DNA of 64,000 bases from Hydrogenophaga aromaticivorans. Lineage in GTDB: Bacteria > Pseudomonadota > Gammaproteobacteria > Burkholderiales > Burkholderiaceae_C. A program made the position numbers and the translations under genes. This document shows, piece after piece, positions 1-7,798 of this stretch. The DNA lies in the NCBI RefSeq assembly GCF_013387465.1, contig NZ_VYGV01000001.1, forward strand, positions 124,001-188,000. Reading direction: 5' to 3'. The notes under the pieces were generated by a model that was not told the DNA's origin, did not search any database, and worked only from the letters and a program-made list of their open reading frames with translations. The first letter of the stretch is position 1. Each line of letters begins with the position of its first letter.

Positions 1-80
1 TCACCGCCGATGGCGACCTGCACACCTTCGGGCGTCTCGCGCCGCACGCAGACGATGGTGGTTCCGTGAAATGATTCCAT
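1..80 (-). CDS. hslV: ATP-dependent protease subunit HslV (N-terminal fragment)
   Basis: Only the first 26 codons lie in the window; the gene runs off the left edge. The translation starts MESFHGTTIVCVRR, which matches the conserved start of HslV (ClpQ), where removal of the initiator region exposes a catalytic threonine; here the TT of HGTTIV is visible. HslV is the proteolytic core of the HslUV protease, and hslU would be expected beyond the edge. The upstream side (81-232) holds a palindromic repeat and then the STAS-domain gene in the same direction. The identification is firm for so short a piece because the motif and the gene neighbourhood (hslV next to dksA and xerC in betaproteobacteria) agree. 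Confidence 0.85.
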   Translation of the reverse strand, partial: MESFHGTTIVCVRRETPEGVQVAIGG

Positions 81-149
81 AGGATAAAGAGATGGGGATG
101 CCCAGAAGGTTCACAAGCCCGGTGGCAGATCGAGGGGGTGTCTTTCCAA

Positions 150-225
150 GGGCACCGCGGAACCGGCTTCGCCGGGCCGCCAGTGCCGCCCCCTGGGGGG
201 TGACGCCGCAGGCGGCGCGGGGGGA
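150..225 (+). repeat. Comamonadaceae-type GC palindromic repeat, copy 1
   Basis: The stretch contains ACCGGCTTCGCCGG followed by CCGCCCCCTGGGGGGTGACG and a GCCGCAGGCGGCGC hairpin ending in a G run. The same arrangement recurs at 5906, 6051, 12005, 40203 and, shortened, at 58509. It lies between hslV and the STAS-domain gene and can fold into two or three adjacent hairpins. It is not coding. Confidence 0.75.
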
Positions 226-232
226 TCCAACC

Positions 233-2092
233 TCAGTCGTTCCGCACCACCACTTTGGCGTATTCGGTGATACCGATGACGTGGAAAAAGGCGGACACCA
301 GGCGGTGCGCGTCCACGAACTGGATCATGCGCCCTTCGGCATGGTGGCCCGAGACCCAGTTGAGCAAGGTGCCTGCCGCGGAAAAATCCACACGGATCAG
401 GTTGCGACAGGAAATGATGAGCACATCGGCGCCCTGCAACCGTTGCTCCAGGGTTTCCAGTGTGGCCTGGGGATCGCCCCGGATCTCGCCCGACAGCTCC
501 ACCAGACCGAGCTGATTCAGCCCGGAGCTCAGACTCTCCATCACGGAGTCTCCCGGGAACACCGACGGCACCTGTTCCAGCACCACTTCGCCCAGCACGG
601 ACGAGCCGTTCTCCGGAGATCCGCCCGACAAGGCACGGAAATGGCAGCGCGGCATCTCCCACCCTGGCGGAGACACCTCGTAGGTGACGCAGAAGTCCAG
701 CGCGGTCAACTCGAATTCGTCCGGCCGGTTCATGACCCGCAACACGGCCATGCGCAACTCCCACCAGAGCTGCTCCACATCGCGCCGGCCTGAGGGCGTC
801 ATGGACTTGAGCAGATCGCGCAGCGTGCTCGACCCCATGAAGCACAGCTCCACGTCCTGATCACCCCACAGGGTGAAGATGCCCAGCAGCGCACGGGCCG
901 CCTTGACATCGATCGCTTCCAGCGGCTCCCAATCCAGCACCCAGGGCTGGTTGGCCCGCAACAGCACGTTCTGCAAGGTGCCCACCGCGTGCGCATCGAG
1001 TTCGGGCTCGCTCGCCCAGACCGCGCGGCCATTGGTCACCGACGGTTTGTAGGCCTTGCCGGTCATGGCCGACACCGCCCCAAGCATGTCCTCCCACTGC
1101 GGCGCCGAGCGACCAAAACGGTTCACGAAATCCAGCGCCTGGCTCTCGAACGGCGCCAGTTGGCCAGTGGCCCGGTAGAGGTCGAACAGGGCCAGCCAGT
1201 TGTCGAGGCGGTCTTCACCCCCCTGGGCCTCGCCCAGGGTGTCCAGCAAGCCCTGTTCGGCCCCGGCATCGTCGCCGTTGGCGAAACGGATGGCGGCTTC
1301 TTCCACCTCCGGATCCTGGGCGATTTCGTGAACGTCCAGCGCAAAGAAATGCGACGCGGAAAAGGCCGGGCCCGATCCGCCCAACTCGCCACGCTGGGTG
1401 GGGGCCATCAGGCCGGTGCGCGCGGCGGCCGGCGCCGGCGCCGACGTAGGCGCGTTCGCCGCTGGCACGCTGTCCTCCCGAGGCGCCTGTCCGGTGCGTG
1501 TGGCCGTCGTGCTGCCCGCGCCGGGCGCGGGGGGTGGTGGTGGCGCCGGTGAAGTCGTGGCCGGCTCAACCAGGGGGGAGGCTTCGGTCTCGTTGTACTG
1601 CGCGGCACGACGCCGGGCCTGGGGATCGACCGAAGCTTCGGATTTCTTGGAAGCGCCCTTGCGATCGAGCGGTGTGCCCCCGGTGCTGTGCGCGCCCGAA
1701 TTCAGGCTGGAGCTGGTGGTCAGGGAGTCAGGCCCCTTGGTTTTCCACCATTGCATCGACATCTGGGCCTCGATCTCGTCGATCTTCTTGAGCGTCATCG
1801 CCCTGTCGTCCGGCTTGGACGGCAGGCTGCTCTGGAAGAACGAGGGACGCACCCCCTGCCCACCGTCGCTGGGACCTTCCCGGCTGCGTATCTTGCGCAG
1901 CATGTCGAATTCGCGCTTGCGCACGAAGTCGTTGCGCCGCTTGCGCTCGATCATCTCCTTCAGGGCCGCTTTGCTGTACTCGCTCTCGCGGTCCACACTG
2001 CGGGTGTCCAGATCCGACCAGCTCGTGGTCGGATGGCGAACGAACTTCACCACCTTGGACAGGAAGCCGCCGTTGGAGTCGTCCTTGGACAT
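233..2092 (-). CDS. STAS-domain protein with disordered linker and TPR-like middle
   Basis: This 619-residue cytoplasmic protein is not a known enzyme. Residues 1-70 are highly charged and basic (start MSKDDSNGGF, then many K/R). Residues about 75-235 are low complexity, rich in Pro, Ala, Ser and Thr. The middle (about 245-350) has a helical repeat-like pattern. The last 80 residues (VLIISCRNLIRVDFSAAG onward) resemble a STAS fold, as in anti-sigma antagonists and MlaB. The gene sits between hslV and dksA, 51 bases after the dksA stop, in the same direction. STAS domains usually bind a partner protein or nucleotide, so a signalling or scaffold role is possible; this is inference. No signal peptide or membrane segment is seen. 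Confidence 0.7.
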   Translation of the reverse strand: MSKDDSNGGFLSKVVKFVRHPTTSWSDLDTRSVDRESEYSKAALKEMIERKRRNDFVRKREFDMLRKIRSREGPSDGGQGVRPSFFQSSLPSKPDDRAMTLKKIDEIEAQMSMQWWKTKGPDSLTTSSSLNSGAHSTGGTPLDRKGASKKSEASVDPQARRRAAQYNETEASPLVEPATTSPAPPPPPAPGAGSTTATRTGQAPREDSVPAANAPTSAPAPAAARTGLMAPTQRGELGGSGPAFSASHFFALDVHEIAQDPEVEEAAIRFANGDDAGAEQGLLDTLGEAQGGEDRLDNWLALFDLYRATGQLAPFESQALDFVNRFGRSAPQWEDMLGAVSAMTGKAYKPSVTNGRAVWASEPELDAHAVGTLQNVLLRANQPWVLDWEPLEAIDVKAARALLGIFTLWGDQDVELCFMGSSTLRDLLKSMTPSGRRDVEQLWWELRMAVLRVMNRPDEFELTALDFCVTYEVSPPGWEMPRCHFRALSGGSPENGSSVLGEVVLEQVPSVFPGDSVMESLSSGLNQLGLVELSGEIRGDPQATLETLEQRLQGADVLIISCRNLIRVDFSAAGTLLNWVSGHHAEGRMIQFVDAHRLVSAFFHVIGITEYAKVVVRND

Positions 2093-2137
2093 GAAGCTCA
2101 GCGTCGAGGGGTTTTGGTTGGTGTCGTGTTTCCGGAC

Positions 2138-2153
2138 CGGGGATCAGTCCCCG
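2138..2153 (-). other. Hairpin enclosing the dksA stop codon
   Basis: CGGGGA and TCCCCG form a 6-bp stem with a 4-base loop, and the TGA stop of dksA lies across the hairpin. No T run follows on the minus strand, so it is not a canonical intrinsic terminator. It may mark the dksA 3' end or do nothing. Confidence 0.35.
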
Positions 2154-3244
2154 AACATCTTCTGCTTGAGTTCGCGGCGCTGCTGGGCTTCGAGCGACAG
2201 GCTGGCGGTGGGTCGGGCCATCAGCCGTGCCACGCCGATGGCTTCACCGGTTTCTTCGCAATAGCCATAGTCGCCTGCGTCGATGCGGGCAATCGCCTGC
2301 TCGATCTTCTTGAGCAGCTTGCGTTCGCGGTCACGGGTCCGAAGTTCCAGCGCGTGTTCTTCCTCGATGGTGGCGCGGTCCGCCGGGTCGGGAACGACCA
2401 CGGTGTCTTCCCGCAGGTGTTCGGTGGTTTCGCCGGCGTTGGCCAGCATGTCGGCCTTCAGGAGCGACAGCTTGCGGCGGAAGAACGCCAGCTGCACCTC
2501 GTTCATGTACTCGTCGTCGGGCATGGCCTGCACGTCCGGGTCGGTCAGCTGCTCAACCGGCAGGTTCTTCCAGTTGTTGACCCGCTTGGGGTCTTTCTGG
2601 ATGGAGGATGGCACGGGAGGGGTCATTACGCGTTCGTTCATGGTGGAGAAGGTCGCCTTGACGGCATCGGGTGCGTGGGTGGGAACCACCGCGGCCTGCG
2701 TCATCTGCTCCATCATCACCTTTTTGGCCGCGCGCTTGCCCAGAGGGCGAGGCGTTGATTCGACCACAACAGGCGCGGGAGCGGGAGGGGGACGCTTGGC
2801 AACAGGCGCCGACGCCACCGGGGCGACGGGCCGGGTGGGCTTGCTGGATGGAGCGGTTGCCGCGGCGACCGCCTTGGTTTCTGACCGGACTTTCGCAGCC
2901 GGTGTCACCTTGGTCGGTGTTTTCGCCGCCACGGCTGCCTTGGCTGCCGCGCTCGCGCGGGCGTCCACGGCCTTGAGAGCAACTTTGCCCGCCGTTTTGG
3001 CAGCAGGCGCCTTTTTGACGGGCGCAGCCTTCTTGGCGGCCGGCTTGCTGACCACCGAAGGCGCACGCCCTGACTTCGCAGCGGTTTTGGTGGGGGTTTT
3101 GGTCACGGCCTTGGCGGGCGCTTTCGGCACGGGTTTTGATGGCACAGCTGGCTTCTTCTGGGTCGACGCCGGCGATACCTGCCCCTTGGCCGCCTTTGTC
3201 GCGGTTGGGGTGGTTTTCGCTGTCCTGGTAGCCGGGGCTTTCAC
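2144..3244 (-). CDS. dksA: RNA polymerase-binding transcription factor DksA, single-Cys type with long basic N-terminal tail
   Basis: The last 150 residues are DksA: the coiled-coil region, the DPADRATIEEEHALELRTRD helix, and the GYCEETGEAIGVARLMARPT zinc-finger region. DksA binds the RNA polymerase secondary channel and, with ppGpp, mediates the stringent response. Of the four zinc cysteines of the classical protein only the first (C329) remains; the others read T332, S350 and A353. Residues 1 to about 215 are an Ala/Lys/Pro/Thr-rich, histone-H1-like extension. I chose the GTG at 3244 because AGGAG stands about 8 bases before it; a longer open frame to 3529 has no such site and reads through the probable promoter. 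The protein is then 366 residues against about 151 in E. coli. Confidence 0.9.
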   Translation of the reverse strand: MKAPATRTAKTTPTATKAAKGQVSPASTQKKPAVPSKPVPKAPAKAVTKTPTKTAAKSGRAPSVVSKPAAKKAAPVKKAPAAKTAGKVALKAVDARASAAAKAAVAAKTPTKVTPAAKVRSETKAVAAATAPSSKPTRPVAPVASAPVAKRPPPAPAPVVVESTPRPLGKRAAKKVMMEQMTQAAVVPTHAPDAVKATFSTMNERVMTPPVPSSIQKDPKRVNNWKNLPVEQLTDPDVQAMPDDEYMNEVQLAFFRRKLSLLKADMLANAGETTEHLREDTVVVPDPADRATIEEEHALELRTRDRERKLLKKIEQAIARIDAGDYGYCEETGEAIGVARLMARPTASLSLEAQQRRELKQKMFGD

Positions 3245-3571
3245 AAGGGGTCTCCTCTCAGTGCCTGTCAATGCCTGGACTCTGGGCTGTGCGCTGCCGC
3301 CAACCAGCGGCTGCGGCGCGTCACCATACGCCGGCTGCGCCGGCTGCTTTGTTGTTATACCCCGTTTGCGGTCCGACGCCGGACCGCGCGCGGCCCGCAG
3401 GCTTGAAGCAGACCTGGCCGGACGCTGGGCGCCCGACTTGGGGCGCGATTGTAACGATGACGGCGTAGTGGGCACTGACATGGCATCCGATCGGAAGCCA
3501 AGACGTTGGAGAAGCGAGACAAACAGCACGTTCAGTTCGGATTCTGGGGGTGGAAACGGGCAATCCCCGGC
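3245..3571. other. Intergenic region upstream of dksA
   Basis: This 327-base gap between the dksA start and the COG0523 gene stop holds no convincing gene. It contains the inverted repeat GGTCCG-ACGC-CGGACC at 3370-3385 and a TATAAC hexamer on the minus strand at 3354-3359, a plausible -10 box that would give a dksA leader of roughly 100 bases. No good -35 box is visible. An open frame continuing dksA upstream crosses this region but lacks a ribosome-binding site. Confidence 0.5.
3354..3359 (-). promoter_or_regulatory. Candidate -10 box for dksA
   Basis: The minus strand reads GGGGTATAACAAC; TATAAC matches five of six consensus bases. The palindrome GGTCCG/CGGACC at 3370-3385 lies where spacer and -35 would fall, so it could be an operator. 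The -35 match is poor, so this is tentative. Confidence 0.35.
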
Positions 3572-4639
3572 TCACACCAGCGACTGGTCCAGCCCCTGAA
3601 CCAGGATGTCGCGCGGCAGATCGAGCCCGATGAACACCATCTTGCTCACCCTTGGCTCCCCCTCGGCCCAGGCCGGGCCAAGGTCGCTGCCCATGAGCTG
3701 GTGCACGCCCTGGAAGATCACCTTGCGGTCGGTGCCCTGCATGTCGAGAACGCCCTTGTAGCGCAGCATGCGCGGACCGTAGACCTGCACGATGGCGCCC
3801 AGGAAATCTTCCAGCTTGGCCGGATTGAAGGGCCGGGTGGCTCGGTAGACGAAGCTTTTCACATCGTCGTCGTGATGGTGGTGGTGACCGTGGCCCTCAT
3901 GTCCGTGCTGGTGCGAGGGATGGTCACAGGCTTCGCCGTGTTCGTGATCGTGGTGATCGTGTCCATGGTCGTGCTCGTCTTCGACCTTGAGGAAGTCCGG
4001 ATCGATGTCGAGCTTGGCGTTCAGGTTGAAACCGCGCAGGTCGAACACTTCCTTCAGCGCCACCTCGCCGAAATGCACCGGGCGCATGGGCGCGCGCGGG
4101 TTCATGTGTTTCAGGCGGTGAATCAGCGCGTCCAGCTCATCCTTGTCCACCAGATCGGCCTTGCTGATGAAGATCTGGTCGGCAAAGCCCACCTGGCGGC
4201 GCGCTTCCTGGCGGTCGTTGAGCTGCTGGGCCGCGTGTTTGGCGTCGACCAGGGTCAGGATGGAATCGAGCAGGTACTGCTCGGCGACCTCGTCGTCCAT
4301 GAAGAAGGTCTGTGCCACCGGGCCGGGATCGGCCAGGCCGGTGGTCTCGATCACGACGCGGTCGAACTGCAGTTCGCCCTTGCGTTTTTTCTCGGCCAGG
4401 TCCTGCAGCGTCGCGCGCAGGTCGTCGCGGATGGTGCAGCAGATGCAGCCGTTGCTCATCTGGATGATGTTTTCCTGCGTGTCGGCGACCAGGATCTCGT
4501 TGTCGATGTTTTCTTCGCCGAACTCGTTCTCGATCACCGCGATCTTCTGCCCGTGCGCCTCGGTCAGCACGCGCTTGAGCAGCGTGGTCTTGCCTGAGCC
4601 AAGGAAGCCGGTGAGGATGGTGGCGGGGATCAGGGACAT
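3572..4639 (-). CDS. COG0523 / CobW-family metal-chaperone GTPase with His-rich loop
   Basis: This 355-residue G3E-family GTPase has Walker A GFLGSGKTT near the N-terminus, the family metal site NGCICCTIRDDL (CxCC) near residue 65, and the guanine-specificity motif SKADL near 160. Between about 225 and 265 lies a very histidine-rich stretch (DHGHDHHDHEH and later GHHHHHDDD) that should bind zinc or another divalent metal, followed by the CobW C-terminal domain. Members of COG0523 deliver metal, often zinc, to client proteins under limitation. Its neighbour, a DksA with almost no zinc ligands, makes a zinc-economy context attractive but unproven. No cobalamin genes are nearby, so cobW would be misleading. 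Confidence 0.9.
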   Translation of the reverse strand: MSLIPATILTGFLGSGKTTLLKRVLTEAHGQKIAVIENEFGEENIDNEILVADTQENIIQMSNGCICCTIRDDLRATLQDLAEKKRKGELQFDRVVIETTGLADPGPVAQTFFMDDEVAEQYLLDSILTLVDAKHAAQQLNDRQEARRQVGFADQIFISKADLVDKDELDALIHRLKHMNPRAPMRPVHFGEVALKEVFDLRGFNLNAKLDIDPDFLKVEDEHDHGHDHHDHEHGEACDHPSHQHGHEGHGHHHHHDDDVKSFVYRATRPFNPAKLEDFLGAIVQVYGPRMLRYKGVLDMQGTDRKVIFQGVHQLMGSDLGPAWAEGEPRVSKMVFIGLDLPRDILVQGLDQSLV

Positions 4640-4708
4640 GGCGGGAAAAACTCCGGCAACGGGGGAACGGGAACGCGACAGCGGGGGAGTGTATGCGACC
4701 TGTTGGTT

Positions 4709-5893
4709 CTACGCCTTTTTCATCACCACCAGGCCCTTGAGGTATTCGCCTTCGGGGAAGTTGATCGTCATCGGGTGGTCACAAGCCCCGCCCAGGCGCT
4801 GCAGGATGGCGCCGTCCACGCCAGCGTCCAGCCCGGCCGAGGCCACGATCTTGTGGAACAGTTCCACCCCGATGCCGCCGGAACAGGAAAAGGTGAACAG
4901 CACGCCGCCCGGGGTGAGCAGCTTGAAGGCCTGGCGGTTGAGGTCTTTGTAGGCGCGGGCCGCGCGCTCGGCGTGGGCCGCCGTGGGCGCGAACTTGGGC
5001 GGGTCGAGCACGATGGCGTCGAACGTGCGGCCCTCGGCCACGAACTGGCGCAACGAGGTGTTGACGTCGGCATCCATGAAGCTGGCCTGGGCCGGATTCA
5101 GCCCGTTGAGCAGCAGGTTGGCGCGCGCCTGCTCCAGCGCCGGGCCGGACGAGTCGATGCTGGTCACGTGCCCTGCCCCGCCCGCCAGCGCGGCCACGCT
5201 GAAGCCGCCGGTGTAGCTGAAGCAATTGAGCACCTGGGCAAACCCCAGGCGTTTCGTGTATTCGTACAGTGCCAGGCGGCTGTCGCGCTGGTCGAGGTAG
5301 TAGCCGGTCTTGTGGCCGTGTGCGATGTCCAGCCCCAGGCGCCAGCCGTGTTCCTGCAGCTCGAACGCCGTCTCGCCGCTGCCACGCAGCCAGCCAGTGG
5401 CTTCCGGCAGGCCTTCGAGCTTGCGGCTGCTGGTGTCGGAGCGTTCGTAGAGGCGCGGACAGCCGGTGAGTCCGATCAGCGCGTCGGCGATGACCGCCTT
5501 CCAGCGCTCCACACCGCAAGCGGTGAACTGCGCCACCAGCGTGTCGCCGTAGCGATCCACGATCAGTCCCGGAAGGCCGTCGGACTCGCCGTGCACCAGG
5601 CGGATGCCGTTGCTCTGGATTCCCAGACGCGTGCGCAGGGCGATGGCTCGCGCTAGCGTGTCGCTGAAGAAAGCGGCGTCGATGCGTTGCGCCTCGTCAA
5701 AGCTCCAGGCCCGCACACGGATGCGCGAGTTTGGCGAGAACGCACCCCAGGCCAGGAACTGCCCCTCGTGGCTCTCAACCCGCACGGTCTCCCCGGCATC
5801 GCCGCCACCGCGGGCGACCGCGCCGTCAAACACCCAGGGGTGGCGGCGTTGCAGCGAGCGTTCTTTGCCGGGCTTGAGTCGAATGATTTTCAT
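4709..5893 (-). CDS. rlmI: 23S rRNA (cytosine1962-C5)-methyltransferase RlmI
   Basis: The 394-residue protein starts MKIIRLKPGKERSLQRRHPW, typical of the N-terminal PUA domain of RlmI. It continues through an EEHGS-like linker to a Rossmann methyltransferase domain: LNCFSYTGGFSVAALAGGA (SAM-binding motif I), VTSIDSSGPAL (motif II), FDAIVLDPPKF (motif IV) and LFTFSCSGG (catalytic-cysteine motif). It methylates C1962 of 23S rRNA. I took the ATG at 5893 because the open frame upstream runs through a palindromic repeat and the family starts here. The gene lies between the DsrE-like gene and the COG0523 gene, all on the minus strand. Confidence 0.92.
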   Translation of the reverse strand: MKIIRLKPGKERSLQRRHPWVFDGAVARGGGDAGETVRVESHEGQFLAWGAFSPNSRIRVRAWSFDEAQRIDAAFFSDTLARAIALRTRLGIQSNGIRLVHGESDGLPGLIVDRYGDTLVAQFTACGVERWKAVIADALIGLTGCPRLYERSDTSSRKLEGLPEATGWLRGSGETAFELQEHGWRLGLDIAHGHKTGYYLDQRDSRLALYEYTKRLGFAQVLNCFSYTGGFSVAALAGGAGHVTSIDSSGPALEQARANLLLNGLNPAQASFMDADVNTSLRQFVAEGRTFDAIVLDPPKFAPTAAHAERAARAYKDLNRQAFKLLTPGGVLFTFSCSGGIGVELFHKIVASAGLDAGVDGAILQRLGGACDHPMTINFPEGEYLKGLVVMKKA

Positions 5894-5905
5894 CTGGATA
5901 TTGTC

Positions 5906-5974
5906 TCCCCCCGCGCCGCCTTCGGCGTCACCCCCCAGGGGGCGATGCGAGTGGCCCGGCGAAGCCGGTTCCAC
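5906..5974 (-). repeat. GC palindromic repeat, copy 2 (inverted)
   Basis: The order is CCCCCCGCGCCGCC, TTCGGCGTCACC, CCCCAGGGGGCG, then CCCGGCGAAGCCGG, which is the reverse of copy 1. It lies immediately upstream of rlmI and faces copy 3 at 6051, making an inverted pair about 75 bases apart. Confidence 0.75.
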
Positions 5975-6050
5975 CGCATCCTCGAATGAAGTCACCGCGC
6001 GCCGGAGAGGCTACGCTTGAGCGAAGGGGAAGTTCGTTCCAGGGCACCGT

Positions 6051-6124
6051 CGGGCCGGCTTTGCCGGACGACCAGTGCCGCCCCCTTGAGGGGGTGACGC
6101 GCCGCTAGGCGCGGCGCGGGGGTG
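6051..6124 (+). repeat. GC palindromic repeat, copy 3
   Basis: It contains CCGGCTTTGCCGG, then GCCGCCCCCTTGAGGGGGTG and the hairpin CGCGCCGCTAGGCGCGGCGC. It ends a few bases from the stop codon of the DsrE-like gene and could act as its transcript end. Same orientation as copy 1. Confidence 0.75.
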
Positions 6125-6131
6125 GGTCAGT

Positions 6132-6569
6132 TCACGGCCGCAGATAGACAAAGCCTTCACGGGCCTGCAAACGGGCCACTTCGGCCACACCCGACGGCAC
6201 GATCTTGGCTTCCATCGCCACCCGGGCCGGGTCGATCTTGCGCGAGACCAAGGTGTTGTTGCAGACGCGGAACTCCACACCCTTGGCCGCCAGTTCGCCG
6301 ATGGCGCCGGAAAACGGCTGCTCCATCTGGTTGGTGGCGCCGTCCAGCAGGAAGTCGATGCCCAGGCCATGGGTCACGACCACGATCTTGGCCTTGGGGT
6401 CAGCCGCCAGGTGGTTGCGGATGTTGTTGATGGCGCGCGAGGCCTGGGGAATGCCTTCGCTCATGTGGTAGACGGTCTTGATGACGTCGTCGGCCGCCTG
6501 CGCCGACAGCGAGGTGGCCATGAGTCCCGCGAGCAGCAGCGACTTGAGGGCAATGAGGAACTTGAACAT
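6132..6569 (-). CDS. Secreted DsrE-family protein
   Basis: This 145-residue protein has a clear Sec signal peptide (MFKFLIALKSLLLAGLMATS, cleavage after SAQAA) and then a DsrE/DsrF-like fold: VYHMSEGIPQASRAINNIRN, KIVVVTHGLGIDFLL, VEFRVCNNTL. Cytoplasmic DsrE relatives carry sulfur on a conserved cysteine; here the single cysteine is in RVCNNTL, which is where periplasmic relatives also keep one. The reaction is unknown. The ATG at 6569 was chosen because GGAG lies 6-7 bases before it. A perfect 12-bp palindrome (AAGCAATTGCTT) lies 20 bases upstream. Confidence 0.8.
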   Translation of the reverse strand: MFKFLIALKSLLLAGLMATSLSAQAADDVIKTVYHMSEGIPQASRAINNIRNHLAADPKAKIVVVTHGLGIDFLLDGATNQMEQPFSGAIGELAAKGVEFRVCNNTLVSRKIDPARVAMEAKIVPSGVAEVARLQAREGFVYLRP

Positions 6570-6589
6570 GGTGGTCTCCAAGGATTAAG

Positions 6590-6601
6590 AAGCAATTGCT
6601 T
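6590..6601. promoter_or_regulatory. 12-bp palindrome upstream of the DsrE-like gene
   Basis: AAGCAATTGCTT is a perfect dyad. It lies between the gene start (6569) and a TATAG-containing stretch that could belong to its promoter, so it may be a regulator site. No regulator gene is adjacent. Confidence 0.35.
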
Positions 6602-6691
6602 ATAGAGCGATTGTCGGGGCTGGGCCGGCAAATCCTACAGGGATAACCCGGCCCCATCACCCGGGCATCCAGGCCCGGTGCTGCTGGCCGG

Positions 6692-7702
6692 TCAGCGCCC
6701 GGGCTTGCGCGCCGACGCCACCTCCACCGCGGGCGGGCGGGCCGGGCCATCGCCGCCCACATCATCGGCACGCGCCTGCGCCCGCGGGTGGGCCGCGTCG
6801 TACACCTGCGCCAGGTGCTGAAAATCGAGCCGGGTGTAGACCTGCGTGGTGCTGATGCTGGCATGCCCCAGCAGCTCCTGAACCGCACGCAGGTCACCGC
6901 TGGACTGCAGCACGTGGCTGGCAAACGAATGGCGCAGCATGTGCGGGTGCACCGGCGTGGCCAGGCCCGCCAGCAGCGAGCGGCGCTTGAGCCGCACGCG
7001 GATGTGTTGCGGCGTGAGGCGCTGGCCGCGGCTGCCGATGAACAGCGCCGGGTCGTCCTTCGCCCAGTCGCCGCGCAAGGCCATCCACCGATCCAGCGCG
7101 GCCAGCGCGGCACGGCCCACCGGCACGCTGCGGCGTTTGGAACCCTTGCCCAGCACGTGCGCCTCACCGGCTTGTGCGTCGATCCAGCCGCGTGCGCTGC
7201 CGCTGGCGGTCGCGTCCAGCCCCACCAGTTCACCGATGCGCAGACCGCAGCCGTAAAGCAGCTCGGTGATGCAGCGGTCACGCGCTTCCAATCGCGAGTC
7301 GTCGGCCTCTTCCACGTGCGAGGCCAGCTGCACCGATTCGTCCACACCCAGCGCCTTGGGCAGCGGCTTTCCGGCCTTGGGGGCGCGCACGTCCTGCACC
7401 GGGTTGTGCGCGATCAGGCCCTGGCGGCCGAGCCAGACGTAGAGGCCACGCCAGCCCGAGAGGATGAGCGCGATCCCGCGCGCGCTGCGCCCGCCGCTGT
7501 GCATCTGCGCCACCCAGCGGCGGATGTGGGCGTTCTGCACCTGGCGCAGCGCCACGCCTGCGAGCTGCGCCTGCTGCACCAGTTTTTCAAGGTCTCCGGT
7601 GTAGAGCGTCACCGTGCGCTCCGCGAGGCGTTTTTCCACCCGCACATGGGTCAGGTAGGCCCGCACCAAGGCGGCGTCATCGTCGTTGTTGGTGACGTTC
7701 AT
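6692..7702 (-). CDS. xerC: Tyrosine recombinase XerC
   Basis: The 336-residue protein has an N-terminal SAM-like core-binding domain (VRAYLTHVRVEKRLAERTVT) and a catalytic domain with the expected residues: Arg in YGCGLRIGELVGL, Lys in LGKGSKRRSVPVG, HxxR in HPHMLRHSFASH, and nucleophile Tyr in STTQVYTRLDF. XerC acts with XerD at dif to resolve chromosome dimers. Neighbours (DUF484 and dapF upstream, both minus strand) match the conserved chromosomal setting of xerC, so this is housekeeping XerC rather than a phage integrase. The ATG at 7702 begins MNVTNNDDDAALVRAYL; the frame extends further but enters a repeat. Confidence 0.93.
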   Translation of the reverse strand: MNVTNNDDDAALVRAYLTHVRVEKRLAERTVTLYTGDLEKLVQQAQLAGVALRQVQNAHIRRWVAQMHSGGRSARGIALILSGWRGLYVWLGRQGLIAHNPVQDVRAPKAGKPLPKALGVDESVQLASHVEEADDSRLEARDRCITELLYGCGLRIGELVGLDATASGSARGWIDAQAGEAHVLGKGSKRRSVPVGRAALAALDRWMALRGDWAKDDPALFIGSRGQRLTPQHIRVRLKRRSLLAGLATPVHPHMLRHSFASHVLQSSGDLRAVQELLGHASISTTQVYTRLDFQHLAQVYDAAHPRAQARADDVGGDGPARPPAVEVASARKPGR

Positions 7703-7719
7703 GTGGGTGATCGAACTGC

Positions 7720-7780
7720 GGCCGGGCCGCCCCAAGGCAGGCCAGCCCCCTCGGGCGGCAGCGCACGGCACGAAGGGACC
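7720..7780. repeat. GC-rich intergenic repeat upstream of xerC
   Basis: The sequence GGGCCGCCCCAAGGCAGGCC followed by AGCCCCCTCGGGCGGCAGCG resembles a second Comamonadaceae intergenic repeat type. It separates xerC from the DUF484 gene. Only one copy was recognised, so the assignment is weak. Confidence 0.4.
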
Positions 7781-7798
7781 AGCGTGCGGGTCATGTCC

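Noticed and set aside
3245..3529. N-terminal extension of DksA to an ATG at 3529
   Set aside because: The GTG at 3244 has AGGAG at the right distance, and the extension crosses an inverted repeat and probable promoter.
3880..3980. Short tandem repeat or CRISPR-like array in the His-rich region of the COG0523 gene
   Set aside because: The repetition is codon-level (GAC/CAT) within an intact frame; no spacers or regular unit.
6692..7702. Phage-type integrase
   Set aside because: The neighbourhood (dapF, DUF484) and length are those of chromosomal XerC; no attachment site or phage gene is present.
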